Below, in pieces: positions 14,705 to 23,258 of a stretch of 64,000 nt of DNA (position 1 is its first letter; the number at the start of each line of letters is the position of its first letter). The notes beneath the pieces were generated by a model that was not told where the DNA came from, made no database searches, and saw nothing but the letters and a program-made list of their open reading frames with translations. The stretch comes from Cytophagales bacterium. Lineage in GTDB: Bacteria; Bacteroidota; Bacteroidia; Cytophagales; Microscillaceae. The stretch spans positions 1 through 64,000 of the forward strand of contig RDZE01000031.1 in NCBI GenBank assembly GCA_004293905.1, in the 5' to 3' direction. The position numbers and the translations under genes were made by a program.

Positions 14705-16294
14705 ATGAATACAGTTTTGACAGAAAATACTATAGAAATCGTAGGAGGAATAGAATCTGCCTATGCATCGCTGCTTAGTTCAGAGGCATTGGCATTTATC
14801 ACAAAACTATATCAATCCTTTAACCCTCGTCGTAAAGAACTTTTAGCAAATCGCCAACAGCGACAAGCCGAAATCAAAGCAGGAAAACTACCCCACTTTC
14901 TACCTGAAACCTTACACATTCGCCAAAGCGATTGGAAAGCCGCCGATACACTTGCCGATATCCAAGACCGCCGCGTAGAAATTACAGGACCCGTAGATAA
15001 GAAAATGGTCATCAACGCACTCAATTCTGGTGCAAAAGTATTCATGGCTGATTTTGAAGATTCTAACGCACCCACACGTCAAAATTGTTTCGAAGGGCAA
15101 ATCAATTTGCAAAATGCCATCAGAAGAACACTCGATTTTACTGCTGAAAATGGCAAAAGATATACACTCAATGAAAAAACAGCCGTATTGATGGTGCGCC
15201 CACGTGGTTGGCATCTTGAAGATAAAAATGTGCTTATAGACGGTGCGCCCGTTTCAGGAGGCATCTTAGATTTTGGACTTTACTTTTTTCACAATGCGCA
15301 TACACTCATAGAAAAAGGCACAGCCCCCTATTTTTACCTTCCTAAAATGGAAAGCCACTTAGAAGCACGTCTTTGGAACGATATTTTTGTAATGGCACAA
15401 GACCTTTTACAAATACCACAAGGCACTATCAAAGCCACCGTATTGATAGAAACAATTATGGCTGCCTTTGAGATGGAAGAAATTATTTATGAACTACGCC
15501 AACACATGGCAGGGCTGAATGCAGGCAGATGGGATTATATTTTCAGTTGTATCAAAAAATTCATCTATTACCCCGAAAAACGTTTCCCTGACCGCGTGCA
15601 AGTAACTATGAGCGTACCTTTTATGCGCGCTTATGCAAAATTATTGGTAAAAACCTGCCACAAAAGAAATGTACACGCAATGGGCGGAATGTCAGCCTTC
15701 ATTCCAAGCCGTAAAGATGAAGAAATTAATAAAAATGCTTTTGCAAAAGTACGTGCCGATAAAGAATTAGAAGTAAGTACAGGTTTCGATGGCACTTGGG
15801 TAGCGCACCCCGATTTGGTAGCCGTAGCCCAAGAAGTATTTGACAATGCATTGGGGCAGAAAAAAAACCAAAAAGACGAAACACTTAGCCAACAATACCA
15901 AATAGAAGCCTCCGAATTGATTGATTTCAAAGTAGAAGGTGGCAAAATAACCGAAGCAGGTGTAAGAATGAACATCAATGTAGGCATTTTGTATATGGCT
16001 TCATGGCTCAATGGTGTAGGAGCGGCTGCCATTCACAATCTAATGGAAGATGCCGCTACTGCCGAAATATCAAGGGCACAACTTTGGCAATGGATTCATC
16101 ACCCTCAAACGACACTCGACAACGGCAACATCATAGACCGTGCCCTTTACGATACGCTTTTTGCCGATGAGGTTCAAAAATTACAAAACCAAAATATACC
16201 ACATTTAGAAAAAGCTGCACAACTCTTTAACCAACTCGTAATCCAAGAAAATTTTGAAGAATTTTTAACCATCAACGCATATCAACATTTATAA
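14705..16294 (+). CDS. aceB: Malate synthase A
   Basis: This 529-residue enzyme condenses glyoxylate with acetyl-CoA to malate, the second step of the glyoxylate shunt. Family phrases seen include VMVRPRGWHLEDKNVLIDG, the region with IKATVLIETIMAAFEMEEI and RWDYIFSCIKKF, and GMSAFIPSRKD and GFDGTWVAHPDLV further on. Length matches the A-type (E. coli 533). A TTG-initiated reading would begin seven codons earlier; the ATG at 14705 is preferred. It is followed by aceA after 95 bases on the same strand. The upstream palindrome suggests specific repression, presumably relieved by growth on acetate or fatty acids. Confidence 0.95.
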   Translation: MNTVLTENTIEIVGGIESAYASLLSSEALAFITKLYQSFNPRRKELLANRQQRQAEIKAGKLPHFLPETLHIRQSDWKAADTLADIQDRRVEITGPVDKKMVINALNSGAKVFMADFEDSNAPTRQNCFEGQINLQNAIRRTLDFTAENGKRYTLNEKTAVLMVRPRGWHLEDKNVLIDGAPVSGGILDFGLYFFHNAHTLIEKGTAPYFYLPKMESHLEARLWNDIFVMAQDLLQIPQGTIKATVLIETIMAAFEMEEIIYELRQHMAGLNAGRWDYIFSCIKKFIYYPEKRFPDRVQVTMSVPFMRAYAKLLVKTCHKRNVHAMGGMSAFIPSRKDEEINKNAFAKVRADKELEVSTGFDGTWVAHPDLVAVAQEVFDNALGQKKNQKDETLSQQYQIEASELIDFKVEGGKITEAGVRMNINVGILYMASWLNGVGAAAIHNLMEDAATAEISRAQLWQWIHHPQTTLDNGNIIDRALYDTLFADEVQKLQNQNIPHLEKAAQLFNQLVIQENFEEFLTINAYQHL

Positions 16295-16389
16295 ACCAGT
16301 TATTCAGCATAAAAAAACAGAAGCAAACCGTAAAACCATTTGCCTCTGCCAAATAACCAATTAAAACTTATTATTAAAGTACAAAAATT

Positions 16390-17670
16390 ATGAATATGAC
16401 AAAGATCGAAAAAATAAATCAAATTGTCAAAGATTGGACAATAAATCCTCGTTGGGAAGGCGTAGAACGCCCCTACACTGCCGAAGATGTAGTAAAATTG
16501 CAAAACTCATTCGGTATTGATTACAGCATAGCACGTTTGGGCGCAGAACGCCTTTGGAAATTACTCCACGAAAAATCGTATGTAGCCGCCTTAGGCGCAC
16601 TCACAGGCAACCAAGCCATTCAGGAAGTACAAGCTGGTTTAGATGCTATCTACCTCAGCGGTTGGCAAGTAGCCGCCGATGCAAACTTAGCTGGCGAAAT
16701 GTACCCCGACCAAAGTCTATACCCTGCCGATTCAGTGCCTAAAGTGGTAGAACGTATCAATAATGCGCTTTTAAGAGCCGATGAAATTCAAAATTTATCA
16801 GGTGATGGCAATGTGTATTGGTTAGCTCCTATAGTTGCCGATGCCGAAGCAGGTTTTGGAGGCAATCTCAATGCTTATGAACTCATGAAAATGATGATTA
16901 AAGCAGGGGCAGCAGGTGTACACTTCGAAGACCAACTTTCTTCTGCTAAAAAATGTGGGCACTTAGGCGGAAAAGTATTAGTACCTACACAAGAAGCCAT
17001 TAATAAATTAGTAGCTGCACGTTTAGCCGCCGATGTAATGGGCGTACCTACTGTTTTGATTGCACGCACCGATGCCGATGCTGCCAATCTGATTACTTCC
17101 GATATAGACCCTCGTGATAATGCCTTCTTAACGGGAGAGCGAAGCAATGAAGGCTTTTTCTATGTAAAAAATGGCATAGAACAAGGCATCAATAGAGGTT
17201 TGGCGTATGCTCCTTTTGCCGACCTTATCTGGATGGAAACTTCGCACCCCGATTTAGGTGAGGCACGTGAATTTGCACAAGCCATCAAAGCCAAATACCC
17301 CAATAAAATGCTGGCTTATAACTGTTCTCCTTCTTTCAATTGGGCAGCCAAACTAAGCGAAAATGAAATGTTTACATTCAGAGAGCAATTGGCAGATATG
17401 GGCTATAAATTCCAATTTATTACCTTAGCAGGCTTCCACGCACTCAATACTTCTATGTTTGAGTTAGCCAACGCTTATCGCGAAAAAGGTATGTTAGGAT
17501 ACTCTGCACTCCAAGAAAAAGAATTTGCCTTGCAAAAAGAAGGTTTCAAAGCCGTAAAACATCAATCTTTTGTTGGTACAGGATATTTTGATGCTGTACA
17601 AACGGTGATTACCTCAGGGCAAGCCTCTACAGTAGCCCTCAAAGGCTCTACTGAAGAAGCTCAGTTCTAA
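16390..17670 (+). CDS. aceA: Isocitrate lyase
   Basis: This 426-residue enzyme splits isocitrate into glyoxylate and succinate. The catalytic [10 protein letters not shown] motif is intact with C189, and [13 protein letters not shown] and the [11 protein letters not shown] segment are typical. The N-terminal [22 protein letters not shown] is the standard opening of the short bacterial type. It follows aceB on the same strand with a 95-base spacer that contains an imperfect inverted repeat (CAGAAGCAAA with TTTGCCTCTG). Both enzymes are therefore likely controlled from the aceB promoter, perhaps with an internal site. Confidence 0.96.
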   Translation: MNMTKIEKINQIVKDWTINPRWEGVERPYTAEDVVKLQNSFGIDYSIARLGAERLWKLLHEKSYVAALGALTGNQAIQEVQAGLDAIYLSGWQVAADANLAGEMYPDQSLYPADSVPKVVERINNALLRADEIQNLSGDGNVYWLAPIVADAEAGFGGNLNAYELMKMMIKAGAAGVHFEDQLSSAKKCGHLGGKVLVPTQEAINKLVAARLAADVMGVPTVLIARTDADAANLITSDIDPRDNAFLTGERSNEGFFYVKNGIEQGINRGLAYAPFADLIWMETSHPDLGEAREFAQAIKAKYPNKMLAYNCSPSFNWAAKLSENEMFTFREQLADMGYKFQFITLAGFHALNTSMFELANAYREKGMLGYSALQEKEFALQKEGFKAVKHQSFVGTGYFDAVQTVITSGQASTVALKGSTEEAQF

Positions 17671-17712
17671 AATTTTTGAAAAATAGATTCGTATTTTTTG
17701 TTGTTGATCTGG

Positions 17713-17748
17713 AAACGGTTGTGTAAATTTACGCAACTGTTTTTTTTA
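17713..17748 (+). terminator. Rho-independent terminator after aceA
   Basis: AAACGGTTGTGTAAA pairs with TTTACGCAACTGTTT (two G-T pairs), a 15-base stem that is almost without loop, followed by a T run. Confidence 0.8.
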
Positions 17749-17749
17749 T

Positions 17750-17917
17750 ATGTGCCTTACTAAAATCAACCTTGACACAATTTCGCACTGCGCTATTTGT
17801 GAAAAAAGCAATATAGAAACAATACTTTTCTGGAATGAAGAAAAGCAATGTTATGTTTGTGCCGATTGCGAAATTGAGAATGACTCCTCAGACACGCTCA
17901 GGGAAGAGGCGCAATAG
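17750..17917 (+). CDS. Small zinc-ribbon-like protein
   Basis: A 55-residue reading starting MCLTKINLDTISHCAICEK has two CxxC knuckles, C14-x2-C17 and C37-x2-C40, separated by 19 residues. This is the usual geometry of a single zinc ribbon. The tail is acidic. It begins immediately after the aceA terminator and its last 30 bases overlap the end of mtnA on the opposite strand. I cannot name a family. It could be a chance frame, but four well-spaced cysteines in 55 codons make it worth keeping. Confidence 0.45.
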   Translation: MCLTKINLDTISHCAICEKSNIETILFWNEEKQCYVCADCEIENDSSDTLREEAQ

Positions 17918-18979
17918 CCCCGCTTCATTGGCTTCGCAAATACCTCTTTCAGTGATAAGTCCTGTAATAAGACGTGCAGGCGTAACGTCAAAACCATAAT
18001 TAGCAGCTTTTGCGTTGGCAGGGGTCAGCAATACCGAAACAATTTCTCCTGCATGGCTTCCTTGAATCCATTTAACTTCCTCTTCGTTACGCTCCTCAAT
18101 CGGAATTTCTTTCAAACCATCAGCTATAGTCCAATCTATGGTAGTAGAGGGCAACGCCACATAAAATGGCACCTGATTGTCTTTAGCGGCTAAGGCTTTG
18201 AGGTAAGTACCTATTTTATTGGCTACATCACCTTTTCGCGTAGTGCGGTCAGTGCCCACAATGACCATATCTACCATTTGGTGTTGCATAAGATGCCCGC
18301 CTGTGTTGTCTGTAATGACCGTGTATGGAATACCATATTGCTCTAATTCCCAAGCAGTTAGGTTAAAGCCCTGATTTCGGGGGCGCGTTTCATCAACCCA
18401 TACATGAACAGGAATGCCTTTGTCGTGCGCTTGGTAAAGTGGCGAGGTAGCCGTTCCCCATTCTATGCAACCAAGCCTTCCAGCGTTGCAATGTGTGAGT
18501 ACATTGACTGTTTTTTGTTTTTGTTGATAAATTTTTTCTATGATAGGCAATCCAAAAGCACCTATTTTTCGACAGATTTCTACATCTTCTTCTACAATTT
18601 CATTGGCAGTTTGCAGGGCAATTTCTATGCGTTTTTCCCATGAAGGTATATCGCTAAGGGCTTTTCGAACGCGCTCAATAGCCCAAAATAAATTTACGGC
18701 AGTAGGGCGTGATTGTGCCAATGCATTCATTTGTTGTTCAAAATAATGGTTTGGGTTTGCATCATTAGTAGCTTCTTTGCAGGCGAGCCAAATGCCGTAG
18801 GCAGCAGTAGCCCCTATGAGTGGCGCACCTCTGACTATCATGTCTTTGATGGCAGTTACTACTTCTTGGCTATGAAGTAAGGAATGAATACGGGTTTGAT
18901 GAGGCAAATAGCGTTGGTCTAACACTTGTAATGTTCCCTCTTCGTTGAACCAGATGGTTCTTTTAAAGTTTTGTTGCAT
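17888..18979 (-). CDS. mtnA: Methylthioribose-1-phosphate isomerase
   Basis: This 363-residue protein converts 5-methylthioribose-1-phosphate to the ribulose form in methionine salvage. Family hallmarks are RGAPLIGATAAYGIWLA, the catalytic cysteine in THCNAGRLGC, and the acidic residue in VGTDRTTRKGDVANKIGTY. Length is normal. The C-terminus overlaps the small zinc-ribbon frame. The other genes of the methionine salvage pathway are not in the window, so the enzyme may serve a partial or scattered pathway. It is related to the eIF2B subunits, but the phosphosugar motifs favour MtnA. Confidence 0.94.
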   Translation of the reverse strand: MQQNFKRTIWFNEEGTLQVLDQRYLPHQTRIHSLLHSQEVVTAIKDMIVRGAPLIGATAAYGIWLACKEATNDANPNHYFEQQMNALAQSRPTAVNLFWAIERVRKALSDIPSWEKRIEIALQTANEIVEEDVEICRKIGAFGLPIIEKIYQQKQKTVNVLTHCNAGRLGCIEWGTATSPLYQAHDKGIPVHVWVDETRPRNQGFNLTAWELEQYGIPYTVITDNTGGHLMQHQMVDMVIVGTDRTTRKGDVANKIGTYLKALAAKDNQVPFYVALPSTTIDWTIADGLKEIPIEERNEEEVKWIQGSHAGEIVSVLLTPANAKAANYGFDVTPARLITGLITERGICEANEAGLLRLFPERV

Positions 18980-19027
18980 CGAATAAATTATACTTAAAAA
19001 TACTAAGAGGGAACAAAAGTAAACTAC

Positions 19028-19549
19028 TTATTTGGGCTTTGCAAATACTTGTGTCCAATAATTGCCCGATCGTCCTACGCCTACTTCTGTGAAAGAGCCA
19101 TTCATAATGTTTTTGCAATGTCCTTCACTTTTAATCCAATAGTCCATTACGGCTTTTTCGGTAGTGTAGCCAAGTGCAATATTTTCACCAAAAACGCTCC
19201 AAGTGTAGCCTGTTTGTGTAATACGATTACTTACATCATTGCTGTTAAAATAATTTCTAGTTTTCATATCCAAGCTGTGTTTGTAAGCAGCCTCCTCGAG
19301 TTTTGAATTCCATTTGAGGGCAGCTACGGGTTTCATAGGAGTTGTACCACATACACAACCTGTAGTACGTGTTTTATTGATTAGATCAAGCATTCCGACT
19401 GCATTGATTTCATTGCCTGCTACGGTAACTCCTTCACCTGGTGAGCCAATGATAGCATCTTCGGTAGGCGTTACTTCTTCTTTTTTGTTACAACTTAGCA
19501 AATTAAGAAGTAAAAATAGTATTAGAAAATATCTACTGTTCATTTTCAT
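19028..19549 (-). CDS. CAP/SCP-domain lipoprotein, copy 1
   Basis: This 173-residue lipoprotein (lipobox LLNLLSC, C20) has a linker of Glu, Thr and Gly and then a CAP domain. The domain contains MLDLINKTRTTGCVCG, ALKWNSKLEEAAYKHSLDM, FGENIALGY and WIKSEGHCKNIMNGSFTEVGVG. The GEN and SEGHCKNIMN phrases are the conserved CAP motifs, and their His and Glu form the typical cavity. Function in bacteria is unclear; some members bind lipids or have protease-like roles. It is a tandem paralogue of the next upstream gene, and the C-terminal halves are almost identical at DNA level. Confidence 0.85.
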   Translation of the reverse strand: MKMNSRYFLILFLLLNLLSCNKKEEVTPTEDAIIGSPGEGVTVAGNEINAVGMLDLINKTRTTGCVCGTTPMKPVAALKWNSKLEEAAYKHSLDMKTRNYFNSNDVSNRITQTGYTWSVFGENIALGYTTEKAVMDYWIKSEGHCKNIMNGSFTEVGVGRSGNYWTQVFAKPK

Positions 19550-19626
19550 AAGAAATAATGTTTAGTGTTAATAAAAAAAACACTGCAAAAATAAACAGAG
19601 AAATACGCAATAACAAGCAACAAAAA

Positions 19627-19650
19627 AATTGCATGCAATTGCATGCAATT
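19627..19650. repeat. Tandem self-complementary repeat
   Basis: Two direct copies of GCATGCAATT, preceded by AATT, form a fully self-complementary 24-base block. It lies between the two CAP genes, 78 bases upstream of copy 1. Confidence 0.6.
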
Positions 19651-19690
19651 TCTGTATATTCAAACGTTTCTTTTAAAAGTCAAAAGATTT

Positions 19691-20233
19691 CTATTTGGGC
19701 TTTGCAAATACTTGTGTCCAATAATTGCCCGATCTTCCTACACCTACTTCTGTGAAAGAGCCATTCATAATGTTTTTGCAGTGTCCTTCACTTTTAATCC
19801 AACCGTCCATTACGGCTTTTTCGGTAGTGTAGCCAAGTGCAATGTTTTCGCCATAAGTGCTCCAACTATAGCCTGTTTGTGTGATGCGAGCCCCCGGATT
19901 TTGCCCTTCTTTATTGTTGTGGTCAAAATAGTTTTTGGTTTTCATATCTAAACTATGTTTGTAAGCAGCATCTTCCAATTTTGTGTTCCATTTTAGGGCA
20001 GCTACGGGGGGCATATTAGTTGTACCACATACACAACCTGCTGTGCGTGTTTGGTTGATAAGGTCAAGCATAACAGTTGCATTCACTTCATTGCCCGATA
20101 TGGTTGTGCCTGTTCCAGTGCCCGTGCCAGTACCTGTGCTCGTGTTGTCGGGTGTTACTTCTTCTTTTTTGCCACAGCTAATCATGATAAGTGTCATTAA
20201 TAAGAATAAGAAAGTATTTTTTCTTGTTTTCAT
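19691..20233 (-). CDS. CAP/SCP-domain lipoprotein, copy 2
   Basis: This 180-residue lipoprotein (lipobox LIMISC, C20) has a striking Thr-Gly linker (TSTGTGTGTGTGTT) before the CAP domain, which carries the same motifs as copy 1: MLDLINQTRTAGCVCGT, GENIALGYTTEKAVMDGWIKSEGHCKN and EVGVGRSGNYWTQVFAKPK. The two copies differ mostly in the signal, linker and the loop after NYF (copy 2 has HNNKEGQNPGARITQ). The simple-repeat linker could vary in length by slippage. It follows DUF2141 by 22 bases, so the order DUF2141, CAP2, CAP1 may be one transcript. Confidence 0.85.
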   Translation of the reverse strand: MKTRKNTFLFLLMTLIMISCGKKEEVTPDNTSTGTGTGTGTGTTISGNEVNATVMLDLINQTRTAGCVCGTTNMPPVAALKWNTKLEDAAYKHSLDMKTKNYFDHNNKEGQNPGARITQTGYSWSTYGENIALGYTTEKAVMDGWIKSEGHCKNIMNGSFTEVGVGRSGNYWTQVFAKPK

Positions 20234-20255
20234 AAGTTTGGAAAAGGGTTTAAAG

Positions 20256-20651
20256 TTACCAATATTTCATCTCGATTGTTTGTTTGTAAGTGCCTGTGCC
20301 ACAATAAATAAGTGCTTTTTGATAGGTAGGCCAACCTGAAAAATTATTTGAGAAGCCATACCCCTCAGTAGGAACTCCGAAGACATTTTTATCGAGTACT
20401 CCATTGTTATTTTCATCATGGAATATTGCGATTGCGTAGTTGCCTTCTGGTATACTGAAAGAGCAGTAAGCAGTTGCAGGGCTAATTACTTGAGCTTTGT
20501 ATACGCCATCGGGCTCTCCGAAGTTGTCCTTACTATTATAAATAGCAATAAAAATTTTTCCCTCTTGGTGTTTCAAATTAGTAATATTGATTTGCAAATT
20601 ACTTGTTGCAGGGAGGGTAGTAAAAGCGAATAAAAAAAGACTGAGTAGCAT
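20256..20651 (-). CDS. DUF2141 secreted protein
   Basis: Starting at the ATG at 20651 gives 131 residues with a signal peptide (MLLSLFLFAFTTLPAT) and the DUF2141 domain: LQINITNLKHQEGKIFIAIYN, then FSIPEGNYAIAIFHDENNNGVLDKN and the hallmark GVPTEGYGFSNN. An upstream in-frame ATG at 20714 would add 21 residues and overlap the preceding gene by 8 bases. DUF2141 proteins are small beta-sandwich proteins found near envelope genes, and the role is unknown. It is followed by the CAP lipoprotein genes in the same direction. Confidence 0.8.
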   Translation of the reverse strand: MLLSLFLFAFTTLPATSNLQINITNLKHQEGKIFIAIYNSKDNFGEPDGVYKAQVISPATAYCSFSIPEGNYAIAIFHDENNNGVLDKNVFGVPTEGYGFSNNFSGWPTYQKALIYCGTGTYKQTIEMKYW

Positions 20652-20706
20652 TGTTAAAAAAAAATAGATGTTTCGTTCGATATAACTATTATTGAGGTCA
20701 TTGGTT

Positions 20707-21198
20707 CTAAGCAAGTAGTTGATCCATTGATTGCATAATGGCTTTTATTTTCTGTTTGAAGTTGAAAAGTATAATGCTGTAAAGCCCTATATAAATGATG
20801 AGTAAGAATAAAAAAAAGAGAAAATTTTTCTTAAAAATCAATTGTAAAAATGCAGAAACAATACCCGCAACCCCTCCTAAAGAAAGCATAAGAAGTGTAC
20901 TTGGAAAAAAAGAATATTGCAAAAATACAATACAGCCCCTCGACGAGCGTTCTATTTTTCCCTTGATGAGTGGTAGAAAATACTCTGTATAGGGCACATA
21001 GGGGCATATTCGAAAAGAAAGAGGTTGCACCGTGCCTATAAATCGTGATGCCCAATTTTGTTTTTGATTTCTCTGTTTGATGATTTCGGGCAAGGCAATG
21101 GTATTGGTTTCAAGCGTAACGTTACGTAACTTTTGAACAATTTCTTCGGGCGTTTTTTCGCTCACGATGACCATTCTTTGCAAGGGAAGCCACGACAT
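20707..21198 (-). CDS. Hypothetical membrane protein
   Basis: Starting at 21198 (MSWLPLQRMVIVSEKTPEE) gives 163 residues. The N-terminal half is soluble with VQKLRNVTLETNTIALPEII and a basic segment. Two hydrophobic segments follow, STLLMLSLGGVAGIVSAFLQLIF and FLFFLFLLIIYIGLYSIILF, and a short tail. I do not recognise the family. The longer reading from 21255 adds residues upstream of the promoter element at 21227-21234, so the inner start is preferred. It heads a minus-strand group with DUF2141 and the CAP lipoproteins. Confidence 0.6.
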   Translation of the reverse strand: MSWLPLQRMVIVSEKTPEEIVQKLRNVTLETNTIALPEIIKQRNQKQNWASRFIGTVQPLSFRICPYVPYTEYFLPLIKGKIERSSRGCIVFLQYSFFPSTLLMLSLGGVAGIVSAFLQLIFKKNFLFFLFLLIIYIGLYSIILFNFKQKIKAIMQSMDQLLA

Positions 21199-21226
21199 AA
21201 ATACATGGGGATAAAGTTTGGGATTA

Positions 21227-21234
21227 CAAAGGTA
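21227..21234 (-). promoter_or_regulatory. -7 promoter element, minus strand
   Basis: Reads TACCTTTG on the minus strand, 29 bases before the start at 21198. It is a clean consensus match and supports the inner start of that gene. Confidence 0.55.
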
Positions 21235-21264
21235 CAAAACTTTCCGAAGGCACACAAAAAAGTA

Positions 21265-21272
21265 TATATTTG
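21265..21272 (+). promoter_or_regulatory. -7 promoter element of the MscS gene
   Basis: TATATTTG on the plus strand, 35 bases before the ATG at 21307. With the element at 21227-21234 it forms a divergent promoter pair. Confidence 0.5.
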
Positions 21273-21306
21273 TGAAAAAATTAACAATTTTGATTCAAAA
21301 AAGACG

Positions 21307-22230
21307 ATGGAAGAATCTGAAAATAACAAGACAAACGAAATCATACTGCCTCTGTTTCGTTGGCGACTGAGTTTGATCATCAAAACCATAATATTGGTAT
21401 TGGTAGTAATCATAAAATTTGTTACTCCTGAAAACTTAAAGGAGTATATCAATGACCGCATTTATACCAATATTACTTTTTACCTCAATGCTATTTTGTT
21501 CTATGTGATTGGCAGTTTGAGTATTTATTTTACCAAAACTACAATTCTTTTGCTTTATATACGCAAAAATAAAATCACGACCTTGCACAATAACTTTGTC
21601 ATTGGTGTCAATCAAATTTTTGCGCTGGGCGAAGGGTTGGCAGTTTTTTTTGCCATTCTGCTGCTATTTGGCATCAATGCCGTCGAGTTTTTTACTTCTA
21701 TAAGCATTTTTGCGGCTGCTTTGGCATTGCTTTTCAAAGATTATATCTCGAATATGATTAATGGTATGATAATGATGTTTGCCAATGAAATATCTATTGG
21801 GGACTATGTGCGCATAGGCTTGCACAAGGGGCGAATTATGGATATTACGCTCCGCAACATACACATTGCTACTGATGACGATGAGGTACTCTTTCTGCCG
21901 AATAATGTTGTTTTTACCAACGAAATAGTCAATTATTCACGCAAAATAGGAACTAAAGAAAGTGTAGAATTTGAGATGGATTATGCTTATTTGGACGATA
22001 TACGCACTTTAGAAGAGTACCTTTCTAATGCCTTGCAAGAGTATGAGCAATATTTAGACAAAGACAGTTTTAACCTTAAAACGGCTGAACTAAGAAAAGA
22101 CTATGCCCTGCTAAAATTTCAATTCAATTTAGTAACCCCTGATTTAGATGTAGAACTCAAAATAAGGAGGATTGTGGCACGAAAAGTAGTGAGCTTTATG
22201 CGCGATAAAAATAAATCTTTAAACCATTAA
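21307..22230 (+). CDS. MscS-family mechanosensitive channel
   Basis: The protein has 307 residues and about four hydrophobic segments in the first 140 residues. The pore helix region ISIFAAALALLFKDYISNMINGMIMMF is followed by the beta domain with EISIGDYVRIGLHKGRIMDITLRNIHI and FLPNNVVFTNEIVNYS, all MscS hallmarks. The protein relieves turgor when cells are shocked osmotically or acts as a related small-conductance channel. A longer frame begins at 21133, but its first 58 residues overlap the divergent promoters and do not resemble the family, so MEESENNK at 21307 is chosen. It is followed by an LRR lipoprotein after 21 bases. Confidence 0.88.
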   Translation: MEESENNKTNEIILPLFRWRLSLIIKTIILVLVVIIKFVTPENLKEYINDRIYTNITFYLNAILFYVIGSLSIYFTKTTILLLYIRKNKITTLHNNFVIGVNQIFALGEGLAVFFAILLLFGINAVEFFTSISIFAAALALLFKDYISNMINGMIMMFANEISIGDYVRIGLHKGRIMDITLRNIHIATDDDEVLFLPNNVVFTNEIVNYSRKIGTKESVEFEMDYAYLDDIRTLEEYLSNALQEYEQYLDKDSFNLKTAELRKDYALLKFQFNLVTPDLDVELKIRRIVARKVVSFMRDKNKSLNH

Positions 22231-22251
22231 CACATTTAATTCCAAAAAACT

Positions 22252-23184
22252 ATGAAAAAGTATTTTTCTATTTTCTTACTTTGCCTTATAATAGTGGCTT
22301 GTAATAATAATAACAAAGAAGAGGCACAATCCAAAAACGCGCCTATGATTTCGGAAAAAGAACTTGAAACCAAAAAAGACTTTAACAATATGGTAGAGGC
22401 ACTCAGCAAACCTGACAGCGTTTATAGGCTCAACTTGCAATCTTTGCAACTCAAAAACCTACCCGAAAACATAGAAAAACTCAAAAAAATACAATTACTC
22501 TACTTAGACGACAACCCCGAACTCGATTGGCAAAAAACCTTAGAAAAATTGACTGAATTGAAAAATCTGCACGATTTATCATTAAGTAGTAACAAATTAA
22601 AAAATCTACCAAATAATATAAAACAAATTGAGGCACTACGCATTCTTTGGATAGATGACAACCCCGAACTCGATTGGCAAGAAACTTTTAACGCGCTCAA
22701 AGACTGTAAAAATCTAAAAGAACTTTCTTTGAAAATGAATAATATAAAAACCATTCCTGATAATATAGGTACATTGTTGCAATTAGAAAAACTTTATTTA
22801 AGCAACAACACCTTGCGAACAGTTCCTCAATCGCTCAATCAGCTCAAAAAACTCACTTTTTTAGAAATTAACAATAATAAAGACAGCCTCGACCTCAAAA
22901 CACTTTTTACGACCCTAAGCCAGATTCCAACACTGAAAACATTGCAACTCAGCCGTTGCAAAATTAGCACTATCCCCGATGAAATAGCCCTACTTACTCA
23001 AGTAGAAAAAATATGGTTAGATGGCAATCAAATCATCGGATTTCCTAAGGGCATAGAAAAACTCAAAAACCTAAAAGTACTCAAAATTTTTAACAACCCA
23101 CTGCTCCCCGAAACCGAAAAACGCCTCAAAGAACTACTTCCCAACACGGAAATAGAAGCAGATATTATTGTAGCAGAGCAATAA
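22252..23184 (+). CDS. Leucine-rich-repeat lipoprotein
   Basis: This 310-residue protein has a lipobox (LIIVAC, C17) and an N/E/Q-rich linker. About nine leucine-rich repeats follow with the pattern LxxLxLxxNxLxxLPxxI, in two alternating variants (one carries DDNPELDWQ). LRR surfaces bind proteins, so this is an outer-surface or periplasmic binding lipoprotein of unknown target. A 24-base DNA segment is repeated exactly at 22510-22533 and 22657-22680, showing recent repeat duplication. It follows the channel gene by 21 bases in the same direction and may be co-transcribed. Confidence 0.85.
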   Translation: MKKYFSIFLLCLIIVACNNNNKEEAQSKNAPMISEKELETKKDFNNMVEALSKPDSVYRLNLQSLQLKNLPENIEKLKKIQLLYLDDNPELDWQKTLEKLTELKNLHDLSLSSNKLKNLPNNIKQIEALRILWIDDNPELDWQETFNALKDCKNLKELSLKMNNIKTIPDNIGTLLQLEKLYLSNNTLRTVPQSLNQLKKLTFLEINNNKDSLDLKTLFTTLSQIPTLKTLQLSRCKISTIPDEIALLTQVEKIWLDGNQIIGFPKGIEKLKNLKVLKIFNNPLLPETEKRLKELLPNTEIEADIIVAEQ

Positions 23185-23209
23185 AATTTTGAAATGAAAA
23201 AAAAATATG

Positions 23210-23217
23210 TACTTTTG
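23210..23217 (+). promoter_or_regulatory. -7 promoter element of fabI
   Basis: TACTTTTG, a TAnnTTTG match, lies 41 bases before the fabI start. Confidence 0.5.
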
Positions 23218-23258
23218 TACTTTATCTATCTTTAGTATATAAGTTAAACAACAAACAC

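Noticed and set aside
16318-16347. Attenuator or operator between aceB and aceA
   Set aside because: The inverted repeat has a mismatch, no T run and no similarity to the upstream AGCGAAATTTCGCT site.
21133-21306. N-terminal extension of the MscS gene
   Set aside because: It overlaps the divergent promoters and the opposite gene, and the sequence does not resemble MscS.
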